A DNA stretch of 34,073 nt, taken from positions 1 through 34,073 of the forward strand of contig JAFAVH010000214.1 of assembly GCA_019242655.1 (NCBI GenBank). Direction: 5' to 3'. Each line of letters opens with the position of its first letter. Positions within the stretch are counted from its first letter, which is position 1. This stretch comes from Methylobacteriaceae bacterium. Its GTDB lineage: Bacteria; Pseudomonadota; Alphaproteobacteria; Rhizobiales; Beijerinckiaceae. This document shows positions 11,356 to 19,701 of this stretch, in pieces. Both the position numbers and the translations under genes were made by a program. A model generated the notes under the pieces. It was not told the DNA's origin. It saw only the letters and a list, made by a program, of their open reading frames with translations, and searched no databases.

Positions 11356-12162
11356 ATGAAGCAATATCACGAACTCCTCTCCCGCGTCCTCCACGACGGC
11401 GTCGAAAAGCCCGACCGCACCGGCACCGGTACGAAGTCGATCTTCGGCTATCAGATGCGTTTCGATCTCGCCGACGGCTTTCCGCTCGTCACGACGAAGA
11501 AGCTGCATCTGAAATCGATCATCCACGAGCTTCTGTGGTTCCTGAAGGGCGACACCAATGTCGGCTACCTCCAGGAAAACGGCGTTACGATCTGGGATGA
11601 ATGGGCAAACGAGAAAGGCGAGCTCGGGCCGGTCTACGGCCAGCAATGGCGCTCCTGGCCAACATCGGACGGTGGCACGATCGATCAGATCGCGTGGCTG
11701 CTCGATGAGATTGCGGAGAACCCTTTCTCGCGTCGACTTGTCGTCACCGCCTGGAACCCCGCCGATCTCGACAAGATGGCGCTCGCCCCCTGCCATTGCC
11801 TGTTCCAGTTTCATATCGCCGAAGTCGACGGCCAGCGCCGGCTCTCATGCCAGCTCTATCAACGCTCGGCCGACGTCTTTTTGGGCGTGCCGTTCAACAT
11901 CGCGAGCTATGCGCTCTTGACGCATATGATGGCGCAAGTGACGGGCTGCGTGCCCGGCGATTTCGTGCACACCTTCGGCGACGCGCATCTTTATCTCAAT
12001 CATCTCGAGCAGACGCGTCTGCAATTGTCGCGCAGCCCGAAACCGCTGCCGACATTGAAACTAAATCCGGCGGTGAAAAGCCTGTTCGATTTCCGCTACG
12101 ACGATATTGCGATTGAGGGCTATGTGGCCGATCCGGCGATCAAGGCGCCAATCGCGGTGTGA
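11356..12162 (+). CDS. thyA: Thymidylate synthase
   Basis: [38 protein letters not shown] ... [12 protein letters not shown] ... [24 protein letters not shown]. Confidence 0.98.
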   Translation: MKQYHELLSRVLHDGVEKPDRTGTGTKSIFGYQMRFDLADGFPLVTTKKLHLKSIIHELLWFLKGDTNVGYLQENGVTIWDEWANEKGELGPVYGQQWRSWPTSDGGTIDQIAWLLDEIAENPFSRRLVVTAWNPADLDKMALAPCHCLFQFHIAEVDGQRRLSCQLYQRSADVFLGVPFNIASYALLTHMMAQVTGCVPGDFVHTFGDAHLYLNHLEQTRLQLSRSPKPLPTLKLNPAVKSLFDFRYDDIAIEGYVADPAIKAPIAV

Positions 12163-12662
12163 AGCTCGCCTTTGTCGTCGCTGCTGCGAAAAACGGCGTC
12201 ATCGGACGCAATGGCGATCTGCCATGGCGGCTGTCGACCGATCTCAAGCACTTCAAAGCGCTGACACTGGGCAAGCCGATCGTCATGGGCCGCCGCACTT
12301 GGGACTCGGTCGGTCGCCCGCTGCCCGGGCGCGAAACGATCGTCGTTACGCGCGATCCGCATTTTGCCGCTAGCGGCGCACACATCGCGCATTCCATCGA
12401 CGATGGATTGCAGCTCGCGGCAAAGCAGGCCGAGCAGATGAAAGCCGACACGATCATGATCGTCGGCGGCTCGCATATTTTCGCGGCACTGCTCGAGCGC
12501 GCCGACATCATCCATCTGACCGAAGTCGATCTCGAACCTGAAGGTGACGCGATCTTCCCGGCGCTCGACCCGGCAAAATGGATTGAGACCGCTTGCGAGG
12601 CGCCGCCGCGTGGGCCAAACGACGAAGCGAATGTCCGCTTCCTCACCTACGCACGCCGCTAG
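12159..12662 (+). CDS. folA: Dihydrofolate reductase
   Basis: [61 protein letters not shown] start overlaps the thyA TGA (gtgtga). Confidence 0.97.
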   Translation: MKLAFVVAAAKNGVIGRNGDLPWRLSTDLKHFKALTLGKPIVMGRRTWDSVGRPLPGRETIVVTRDPHFAASGAHIAHSIDDGLQLAAKQAEQMKADTIMIVGGSHIFAALLERADIIHLTEVDLEPEGDAIFPALDPAKWIETACEAPPRGPNDEANVRFLTYARR

Positions 12663-12670
12663 GAGCCCTC

Positions 12671-13108
12671 ATGTCCCGCCTGACGCTTAAGCAAGCGAGC
12701 ACCATCGTCGACGCCGCGCTCGCCAAGGGCCGCGAGTTGAAGCTCCTGCCTCTGACCGTCGTCGTGCTCGACTCCGGCGGCCACATGGTGGCGCTGAAAC
12801 GCGAGGACAATTCCGGCATCGCCCGGGTCGAGATTGCGACCGGCAAGGCCTGGGGCGGGCTCGGCATGGGCTTCGGCTCGCGCGAACTGTTCGACCGCTG
12901 GCAGAAAGCGCCGATGTTCGTCATGGGCTACGCCGCCGCAAGCCAGGGCCGCATGATGCCGGTGCCCGGCGGCGTGCTGATCAAGGACGCATCCGGCGAG
13001 GTGATCGGCGCCGTCGGCATTTCCGGCGACACATCCGACAACGACGAGACCTGTTGCGTCGCAGGCGTGGAAGCTGCCGGGCTGAAGCCGCAGAAAGGGG
13101 CCGAGTAG
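12671..13108 (+). CDS. GlcG/HbpS family heme-binding-type protein
   Basis: MSRLTLKQASTIVDAALAKGRELKLLPLTVVVLDSGGHMVALKREDNSG ... PVPGGVLIKDASGEVIGAVGISGDTSDNDE; ATG 12671 preceded by AGGAG. Confidence 0.92.
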   Translation: MSRLTLKQASTIVDAALAKGRELKLLPLTVVVLDSGGHMVALKREDNSGIARVEIATGKAWGGLGMGFGSRELFDRWQKAPMFVMGYAAASQGRMMPVPGGVLIKDASGEVIGAVGISGDTSDNDETCCVAGVEAAGLKPQKGAE

Positions 13109-13124
13109 GCGCGCCCGCTCCGCA

Positions 13125-13150
13125 GGAACCGCGCCGTTCCCCATGCGTTC
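13125..13150 (+). promoter_or_regulatory. Candidate EcfG/RpoE2-type general-stress sigma promoter: GGAAC-N16-CGTTC
   Basis: GGAAC at 13125-13129, CGTTC at 13146-13150, 25 bp upstream of the DUF3072 start codon; matches the alphaproteobacterial GGAAC-N16/17-CGTT consensus. Confidence 0.6.
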
Positions 13151-13174
13151 TCACCGACCACGAGGTGAGGACAC

Positions 13175-13417
13175 ATGGCGCAGACACAACGAAAAGATGA
13201 GGACCACAATCCGAAGCGCGATCCGGCGCCGCAATCGAATACGGAGAAAGACCCGGCCGATTGGGTCACCGGCAAGGAGCCGATGACCGGCGCGCAGGCC
13301 TCCTACATGAAGACGCTGTCGGAGATTGCCGACGAGCCCGAAGCTTTCGACGAATCGCTGACCAAGGCCGAGGCCTCGATGCGGATCGACGAGCTGAAGG
13401 AGAAGACCGGGCGGTAG
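13175..13417 (+). CDS. DUF3072 family small protein
   Basis: DPADWVTGKEPMTGAQASYMKTLSEIADEPEAFDESLTKAEASMRIDELKEKTGR; gaggtgagg RBS upstream. Confidence 0.9.
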   Translation: MAQTQRKDEDHNPKRDPAPQSNTEKDPADWVTGKEPMTGAQASYMKTLSEIADEPEAFDESLTKAEASMRIDELKEKTGR

Positions 13418-13423
13418 ACGCCG

Positions 13424-14218
13424 TCAAATCTTCCGCAGCACGAGATGATAATCGCCGCGCAGAAGATCGAGCGCGCCGAAGGTGACGCGGTTCACCGCAT
13501 TGGTGGTGCCGATGAGCAGCCGCCCGAGCAACGGATTTTTGCGCGCCATCTCTTCCGCGAGCGAACCGAAATAGCTGCGAAAATAGACCGGCTCGAGGCC
13601 GAGCGCCTTTACGTGAGCTTGCAGCGCCTGCGGATCGACGAGCCGATGATAGGCGACAGGGAACGGCGCGCAACCCGGCTTTCCTGCATCCGGCCATTTG
13701 AGCAAATGCCGGCAGATCCAGACATGCACGAAATGCGGCGTGAACCGCGCGGCGAGTCCGTTCAGCGACATCGGCACCGGCGCGCCGATCACGATGAGCC
13801 CGTTGCGCTGCACGACGCGCGACATGCGCTGTAGCGCATCCGACAGGCGCGGCAGATGCTCGATGACATTGTAGCAGATGACGAGATCGAAGCTTTCGGC
13901 GGGAAGCTCAATCGTCTGCAGATCGCCGACGATCGTCTCATGCGCAATGTCGTTGCGCGAAACTTGACGCGGATCGATGTCGACCAGCGTGATGTGCGTG
14001 ACACTGAGACCGGTGAGGGAAATGTAGGACGTCGATCCGCCACCCGCCTCGTAGACCGAGATCGGTCGCGTCCCGAAATGCGCGGCGAGTATTCCCCCGA
14101 GATCGGCAAGAGAAGTCTCGCGCTCCGCGTTTCCGCAAATCGGCGATGTCTCGGGTGAGCTGGATGCTAAGGTGAGATCGGACATTTCAAGCCGGGCCGC
14201 TAAACGCGCATGAGTCAC
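13424..14218 (-). CDS. Class I SAM-dependent methyltransferase
   Basis: ISVYEAGGGSTSYISL ... ITLVDIDPRQVSRN ... FDLVICYNVIEHLPRLSDALQRMSRVVQRNGLIVIGAPVPMSLNGLAARFTPHFVHVW; start codon uncertain. Confidence 0.85.
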   Translation of the reverse strand: MTHARLAARLEMSDLTLASSSPETSPICGNAERETSLADLGGILAAHFGTRPISVYEAGGGSTSYISLTGLSVTHITLVDIDPRQVSRNDIAHETIVGDLQTIELPAESFDLVICYNVIEHLPRLSDALQRMSRVVQRNGLIVIGAPVPMSLNGLAARFTPHFVHVWICRHLLKWPDAGKPGCAPFPVAYHRLVDPQALQAHVKALGLEPVYFRSYFGSLAEEMARKNPLLGRLLIGTTNAVNRVTFGALDLLRGDYHLVLRKI

Positions 14219-14304
14219 GCAGACAAAAGCTCACATCATAAAGAATGTCACAACGGCTACGCGGACACATGGTTACTTGACCACTTAACCGCCCGCGCCG
14301 TTTC

Positions 14305-14619
14305 GTGAGCGAACCTGCGAAAGCGCGTCAACGGATCGACAAGTGGCTTTGGTTCGCGCGCATCGTTAAGAGCCGGACGCTCGCCGCTAAGCTCGTCACG
14401 GAAGGGCGTATTCGTGTCAATTCGGCGCGGATCGAAACGCCGGCAAAAGTGATCGGGCCAGGCGATGTCTTGACGATTGCCCTTGAACGTGACGTCAAGG
14501 TCTTGCGCATTCTTGCGAATGGCGAACGGCGCGGACCTTATTCCGAGGCGCGCCTGCTCTATGAAGATATAAGCGCGACAGGCGCTGCACGGCCGATTGT
14601 CGATCCCTCCGCAATGTGA
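14305..14619 (+). CDS. S4-domain RNA-binding protein (Hsp15-like)
   Basis: QRIDKWLWFARIVKSRTLAAKLVTEGRIRVNSARIETPAKVIGPGDVLTIAL. Confidence 0.93.
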   Translation: MSEPAKARQRIDKWLWFARIVKSRTLAAKLVTEGRIRVNSARIETPAKVIGPGDVLTIALERDVKVLRILANGERRGPYSEARLLYEDISATGAARPIVDPSAM

Positions 14620-14718
14620 GCTGCCGGCTTCAGCTCTTGCAGTTGCGAAGCTCTGCCAAAGGAGCTAGCAAACCCGCAAATTTTGTCGCGCGAAGGGGCG
14701 TGCGAGGCGAGGATTGGG

Positions 14719-15054
14719 ATGACCTACATCGTCACGGAAAACTGCATCAAGTGCAAGTACATGGATTGCGTCGAGGTCTGCCCCGTGGACTGCTTCTATG
14801 AGGGCGAGAACATGCTCGTCATCCATCCCGACGAATGCATCGATTGCGGCGTCTGCGAGCCGGAATGTCCGGCCGAGGCAATCAAGCCGGATACCGAGCC
14901 GGGGCTGGAAGACTGGCTGAAGCTCAACACCGAGATGGCGAAGAACTGGCCGAACATCACGGTCAAGCGCGATTCCCCGCCCGACGCCAAGGAATATGAC
15001 GGCAAGCCCGGCAAGCTCGCGATGTTCTCTTCAAATCCCGGCGAAGGCGACTAG
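14719..15054 (+). CDS. fdxA: Ferredoxin FdxA (7Fe/8Fe type)
   Basis: [73 protein letters not shown] 14719 preferred over the track start. Confidence 0.97.
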   Translation: MTYIVTENCIKCKYMDCVEVCPVDCFYEGENMLVIHPDECIDCGVCEPECPAEAIKPDTEPGLEDWLKLNTEMAKNWPNITVKRDSPPDAKEYDGKPGKLAMFSSNPGEGD

Positions 15055-15150
15055 GTCAGCGTTGGCCGCGAGCAGCTCGAATTCGGCTTTTTTGGCTCGC
15101 AATAGGTTAACTCTGCGACTGCTGAACCCTTTGGAGAAGGCGGCTTTTCT

Positions 15151-15178
15151 TTGATTTTCGCCTACTTATGTGATATAC
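15151..15178 (+). promoter_or_regulatory. Possible housekeeping-sigma promoter TTGATT-N16-ATATAC upstream of carD
   Basis: Sequence match only, in the AT-rich part of the fdxA-carD gap. Confidence 0.3.
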
Positions 15179-15233
15179 GAATTTTTAACGGTTAACTTTC
15201 GCTTCTCACCGCCCTCGCCTGTCGACTGCCATC

Positions 15234-15253
15234 GGGCTCCGATTCCGGAGCCC
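15234..15253 (+). repeat. Hairpin GGGCTCCG-ATTC-CGGAGCCC followed by TTT in the fdxA-carD intergenic region (attenuator/terminator candidate)
   Basis: Perfect 8-bp stem, 4-nt loop; flanking GTCG/CGAC could extend it. Confidence 0.6.
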
Positions 15254-15419
15254 TTTCGACGCGCGAGTCCGAATCCGTCGGCGCTTCAAGTGAGTTCAGG
15301 ACGAGCCGCTGGACGGTAGGTGATTGCCGATCTGCTGACCGTAGTGAAGGCGATGCCGCGTACCGCATCGCCGGTCGCATGTTCCGCTCGTTGGCGGGGC
15401 GAGGCAGGAGTAAGTGCGT

Positions 15420-17027
15420 ATGGCATCTGTCAAAAAAAATTCCAAGAAATCAAAGGCCGGAGCCGGCGCACGCGTGAGTGCCAAGTCCAAATCCCGCAAA
15501 CCGGGTGTGTCCGCGCGAGCGGGCGCGAAGCGCACCATAGCCAAGGCGGCAACCTCTCGCTCCGCCAGCGCGCGGGCGAGCGAAACGCGGAGGGGAAGCG
15601 GCAAGAGCGCCCAAAAGGGCGTCAAAACATTGGTTAGGGCGGCGACCTCGAAGAGCAAAGCGGCGGCGCGCAGGAATTCCGAGAGCAAGAATTCCGGGCG
15701 CAAGGCTATCGAACGCAAGAATACCGAAAGGAAAGCCACGACAGTGGAGATGCGGAAGAAGAAGACGGCGAGCGCCCAGAAGGCCGAGGCGGCTCGCAGC
15801 AACAGCACGGCACGGAAGCCGGTGACGGCGGCTCGTCGGGCCGCCGCCAAGCCGGTCAAGGCTGCCAGCACCACGAAGGCAATCAAGACCGCCAGCCCGA
15901 TCAAGGTTGTAAAGGCGGTCGAACCCCTCGTCGACAAGGTCAAGGATGTGGCCGCCAAAGCCACAAGCTCGACCAAAGCCGCGAGCACGACTAAGGCTGC
16001 GAGCACGGCCAAGCCCACAAGCGCGGCCAAGCCAACAAACACCGCCAAGACGGCTCCTCGTCCTGGCGCAGACGCAGCTCCGCCTGCGAAAACGGCGGCG
16101 CCTAAAGCGGCCGTGCCAAAACCGGCATCGCCGAAGGCGTCCGCGAAACCTGAGGTTTCCGCGAGCACGATTTTGCTGGAAACGATCCGCCGTGTCGGCC
16201 AGGCCGCCGCGGAGGCGAAGGCGCGTGTCGTCGCGCCTGCAAAGGCGGCCGTTGCGAGCGCAGCGTCGGCGGCTCCGGCAAATCGTGCCGAACCGGCGAA
16301 GCCTGCCGCACCGGCGCCGGTGCAAGCCAGCGCTCCGCCCGCAGCACCCGCCCCGGCGCAGCCGGCTTTTGGCGCGGGCGCGCGTCCCGGCTTTCCCGGT
16401 GGGGACGCCCGGTTGCATCATCTTCAGCCCCGGCCGATCGCCAAGCCCACGGGCGCGCGTCCAAGCTTCAAGCTTGAGGAATTCATCGTCTATCCGGCGC
16501 ATGGCGTTGGCCAGATCATCGCCATCGAGGAGCAGGAAGTCGCCGGCTTCAAGCTCGAGCTCTACGTGATCAGCTTCGCCAAGGATAAGATGACGCTGAA
16601 AGTGCCGACGCCGAAAGTGGTCAGCGTCGGCATGCGCAAGCTCGCCGAAGCGCCGCTTGTGCAAAAGGCGCTTGACGTCCTCACCGGCCGGGCGCGGATC
16701 AAGCGCACGATGTGGTCGCGCCGCGCGCAGGAATACGAGGCCAAGATCAATTCCGGCGATCTCATCGCGATCGCCGAAGTGATCCGCGACCTCTATCGCT
16801 CCGAGGCGCAGCCGGAACAGTCTTATTCCGAACGCCAGCTCTACGAAGCAGCCCTCGACCGCATGGCGCGCGAGATCGGCGCGGTGCAGAAGCTGACGGA
16901 AACGGAAACGCTGAAGCTGATCGACACGCAGCTGCAGAAGGGTCCCCGCCGCGGCGTGAAGCCTGAAGGCGAGGGCGAATCCGAAGGCGCGGAAGGCGAG
17001 GCCGAGGTCGAGGATGCCGCGGCGTAA
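15420..17027 (+). CDS. carD: CarD family transcriptional regulator with very long Lys/Ala/Ser/Pro-rich N-terminal extension
   Basis: C-terminal CarD domain (FIVYPAHGVGQIIAIEEQEVAGFKLELYVISFAKDKMTLKVPTPKVVSVGMRKL ... RRAQEYEAKINSGDLIAIAEVIRDLYRSEAQPEQSYSERQLYEAALDRMAREI); ~345-aa KA-rich N-tail; ATG 15420 after GGCAGGAG. Confidence 0.93.
   Translation: MASVKKNSKKSKAGAGARVSAKSKSRKPGVSARAGAKRTIAKAATSRSASARASETRRGSGKSAQKGVKTLVRAATSKSKAAARRNSESKNSGRKAIERKNTERKATTVEMRKKKTASAQKAEAARSNSTARKPVTAARRAAAKPVKAASTTKAIKTASPIKVVKAVEPLVDKVKDVAAKATSSTKAASTTKAASTAKPTSAAKPTNTAKTAPRPGADAAPPAKTAAPKAAVPKPASPKASAKPEVSASTILLETIRRVGQAAAEAKARVVAPAKAAVASAASAAPANRAEPAKPAAPAPVQASAPPAAPAPAQPAFGAGARPGFPGGDARLHHLQPRPIAKPTGARPSFKLEEFIVYPAHGVGQIIAIEEQEVAGFKLELYVISFAKDKMTLKVPTPKVVSVGMRKLAEAPLVQKALDVLTGRARIKRTMWSRRAQEYEAKINSGDLIAIAEVIRDLYRSEAQPEQSYSERQLYEAALDRMAREIGAVQKLTETETLKLIDTQLQKGPRRGVKPEGEGESEGAEGEAEVEDAAA
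15966..16055 (+). repeat. Five tandem 18-bp units encoding SSTKAA-STTKAA-STAKPT-SAAKPT-NTAKTA in the carD N-tail
   Basis: Read in the carD frame. Confidence 0.8.
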
Positions 17028-17050
17028 ACCGCACTAGCGTTGCACAAAGC

Positions 17051-17080
17051 AAAAGGCCCGGCTTTTTGCCGGGCCTTTTT
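17051..17080. terminator. Bidirectional rho-independent terminator between convergent carD and rpoH
   Basis: AAAAGGCCCGGC-TTTTT-GCCGGGCCTTTTT, perfect GC stem flanked by A/T tracts. Confidence 0.95.
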
Positions 17081-17112
17081 CGTTCTCTCGTCTTTTCGGT
17101 CTTGCGCTTGCT

Positions 17113-17988
17113 TCAGAGCGAAGCGTGCAATGCGGCGACCGGGTAGCGTTCTTCGAGTGCGCGCCTGAGCTTCTCCAGCGCGCGGTTCTCGATCTGCCGC
17201 ACACGTTCCTTTGAAATTCCCAGGCGGTTGCCTAGCGATTCCAGGGTCGAGCTCTCTTCGTTCAAGCAGCGTTCGCGCACGATGCGCAATTCGCGATCCG
17301 ATAGGATCGTCAGCGCATCGTTGAGCCAGCGCACACGCCGCGTCGAATCGATCGTTTCGCCGACGGTCTCATCGGGGAGCGGCTTGTCATCGACCAGAAA
17401 ATCGACGCGCTCGGCCGAGCCCTGATTGTCGCTCTCGATCACCGGCCCGTTCAGCGAAACATCGGGCCCTGACAACCGCGTATCCATCAACTCGACATCG
17501 GCGCTCGACACGCCGATCGCCTTCGCAATCGTCGCGAACATGGCACTATTGCCGCCGGCGGAGCGGTCTTGCGCCAGTTTCGCCCTGAGCCGCCGCAGAT
17601 TGAAGAACAGCGCCTTCTGCGCGGAACTCGTGCCGCCACGCACGATCGACCAGTTGCGCAAGATGTAGTCCTGGATGGAGGCCCGTATCCACCACGTCGC
17701 GTAGGTGGAGAACCGCACCTCGCGCTCCGGCTCGAACCGGGCGGCGGCCTCGAGCAAGCCGACATGTCCTTCCTGGATCAAGTCGGCCATCGGCAGGCCG
17801 TAATGGCGAAAGCGCGCGGCGAGCGCGATGACCAGGCGCATATGCGCTGAGGCGAGCTGATGCAGGGCATCCTCGTCGCGCTGGTCCTTCCAGCGCACCG
17901 CAAGCGCGTGCTCCTCGGAGCGCTCCAGGAATGGCGCCGCCATCGCCGCCTTCACGAACTGCCGACGAACTCCATTCACTTGCGCCAT
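17113..17988 (-). CDS. rpoH: RNA polymerase sigma-32 family factor RpoH (RpoH2-like)
   Basis: AHMRLVIALAARFRHYGLPMADLIQEGHVGLLEAAARFEPEREVRFSTYATWWIRASIQDYILRNWSIVRGGTSSAQKALFFNLRRL ... region 4 LGISKERVRQIENRALEKLR. Confidence 0.96.
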   Translation of the reverse strand: MAQVNGVRRQFVKAAMAAPFLERSEEHALAVRWKDQRDEDALHQLASAHMRLVIALAARFRHYGLPMADLIQEGHVGLLEAAARFEPEREVRFSTYATWWIRASIQDYILRNWSIVRGGTSSAQKALFFNLRRLRAKLAQDRSAGGNSAMFATIAKAIGVSSADVELMDTRLSGPDVSLNGPVIESDNQGSAERVDFLVDDKPLPDETVGETIDSTRRVRWLNDALTILSDRELRIVRERCLNEESSTLESLGNRLGISKERVRQIENRALEKLRRALEERYPVAALHASL

Positions 17989-18087
17989 GGATCACCCTCT
18001 TTACTTGCCAAGCGAGGGCTCCAGATTGAGAGCAGCGCCGGTGCAAGGCCGCCCGCGCCGCGGTCTTGCGCGCGTGCCGACATTCCT

Positions 18088-18114
18088 AAACGAACGGCCG
18101 AGAGAAGCGGTTCC
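18088..18114 (-). promoter_or_regulatory. Candidate EcfG/RpoE2-type promoter for rpoH: GGAAC-N17-CGTTT (minus strand)
   Basis: Minus-strand GGAACcgcttctctcggccgttCGTTT, ~100 bp upstream of the rpoH start. Confidence 0.6.
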
Positions 18115-18157
18115 GCGTTGCGGCAGAACCACGCACGCGGTCGCGGGATCGTGAGCG

Positions 18158-19687
18158 CTATTCGACCACGGTCTTGTAGGACTCGCCTGCCGTAAGAGGG
18201 CCGGCTGCCTCGAGTCCGTTGAGCAGTAAGAAATGCTCCAACGGGCGATCGGCGATCGCCATCTTCCGCGCCAACTCCTCGGCGCGCTCTCCGGGAGCGG
18301 CTTTGACGACGGCGATCCGAAGCGGCTTCAAGTCGCTCGCTTCCTCCGGCGCGACCCCCCGGAAGCTGTTGATTGCGGTCTTGAACCGCCCGTCCGCCTC
18401 GCTGGTCAGCGCGCGGGCGGCAAAAATCAGCCGATAGACGTCCTCACCCTTGCGGATGGCGGCAAGGCGAAAATTCCACTCGCCGGCGCGGGCGGTCGCG
18501 AGCACCGCCGGCAATCCGTTGATCGTCGTCGATTCAACCGAGCTTTGGATTAGCCCGTCGATCCAGCCCGACCCGATATATGTCTCCAGCGGCGTCTCTG
18601 CCGGTACGCGGGTGCTGTCGAGTCGCAGCGCTTCCGTTCCGCCGTTGCGGATTCCGAGCAGGGCCTGCGCTGAATTTTCCAGCACGAACCCCTCCGGCGC
18701 GACGAAGGCGAAGCCAAGCCGCGGATGCACGAATTTTCGTCCCCGCGCATATCCGTCGGCCGGGTCGTCGCCGAAGGTCATGCCGTCGAGCGCGGCGAGA
18801 TACCCGGCGCGATCGCGTTGACCGATCCCGGGGCCGGAAATCTGCCGCGCCGCCGCGACGGCCTGCGCCACCCGCTCCGGCGTCGAGGGGTGGGTCGACA
18901 ACATGTCGGGCTTGTCGCTGGACGCTTTCTGGCCAACGAGCGCGGCGCGCAACGTGGTCGACCGCCCGAGCGAGGTCAGGAAGCGCGAGGCGCCATAAGG
19001 GTCGTAGCCGGCCCGGGCGACGACACGGATACCGATCCCGTCGGCCTCGAGCTCCTGTTGGCGGGAGAAGCCGGCGAGGGTCTGTTTGCGCAAAGCCTCG
19101 ACTTCTTCCCCCTTTTGCCGGTTCTGGATGACGGTCGCGGCCTGGGAGACTACCGCCGCCTCCTTCTCCCGTTCCGCCCGCGCATAGGCGTGGCGTGCGG
19201 TGATGTGGCCGATCTCGTGCGCCATGACGGCCGCGATCTCGGCATTGTCGTTGGCGAGCGCGAGCAGCCCGCGCGTCACGAACAGGTTGCCGGAGGGCAA
19301 AGCGAAGGCGTTGATGACGGGTGAATTGAGGATCGTCACTTTGTAGACGGTTTCGCCCGGCGTCTCGCTCGCCTGGGCGAGTTTCACCAGGATGTCGTTG
19401 AGATAGGCCTCGGCCGCCGGCGCGCGATATTCCCCGCCGAACGTTGCGGCGAGGCGTTTCGCCTCGAGTGAGGCCGGCGAATCGATCGACAGCGTTTTGG
19501 GGGCGTCGGCAGGCACCGCATTCGACAGCGGCGGCACGCCGACACGTTCGAGGCTGGCGCAGCCGCCAAGCGCAAGCACGAGAGCGGCGGGAAGCGCCGG
19601 CAAGACGCGACCCACCCGCCATGTCGAGTGCTTGCCATGCTCCTCGCCGCCGCAGCGGCCGACCTCCCGCATCACCAACCCTTGCAA
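18158..19687 (-). CDS. M48 family metalloprotease, putative lipoprotein
   Basis: Zn motif AVMAHEIGHITARHA, ELEADGIGIRVVARAGYDP, lipobox-like VLALGGC, LysM-like C-terminus; start codon uncertain. Confidence 0.93.
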   Translation of the reverse strand: MQGLVMREVGRCGGEEHGKHSTWRVGRVLPALPAALVLALGGCASLERVGVPPLSNAVPADAPKTLSIDSPASLEAKRLAATFGGEYRAPAAEAYLNDILVKLAQASETPGETVYKVTILNSPVINAFALPSGNLFVTRGLLALANDNAEIAAVMAHEIGHITARHAYARAEREKEAAVVSQAATVIQNRQKGEEVEALRKQTLAGFSRQQELEADGIGIRVVARAGYDPYGASRFLTSLGRSTTLRAALVGQKASSDKPDMLSTHPSTPERVAQAVAAARQISGPGIGQRDRAGYLAALDGMTFGDDPADGYARGRKFVHPRLGFAFVAPEGFVLENSAQALLGIRNGGTEALRLDSTRVPAETPLETYIGSGWIDGLIQSSVESTTINGLPAVLATARAGEWNFRLAAIRKGEDVYRLIFAARALTSEADGRFKTAINSFRGVAPEEASDLKPLRIAVVKAAPGERAEELARKMAIADRPLEHFLLLNGLEAAGPLTAGESYKTVVE

Positions 19688-19701
19688 ACCCTTTTGCCGA
19701 A

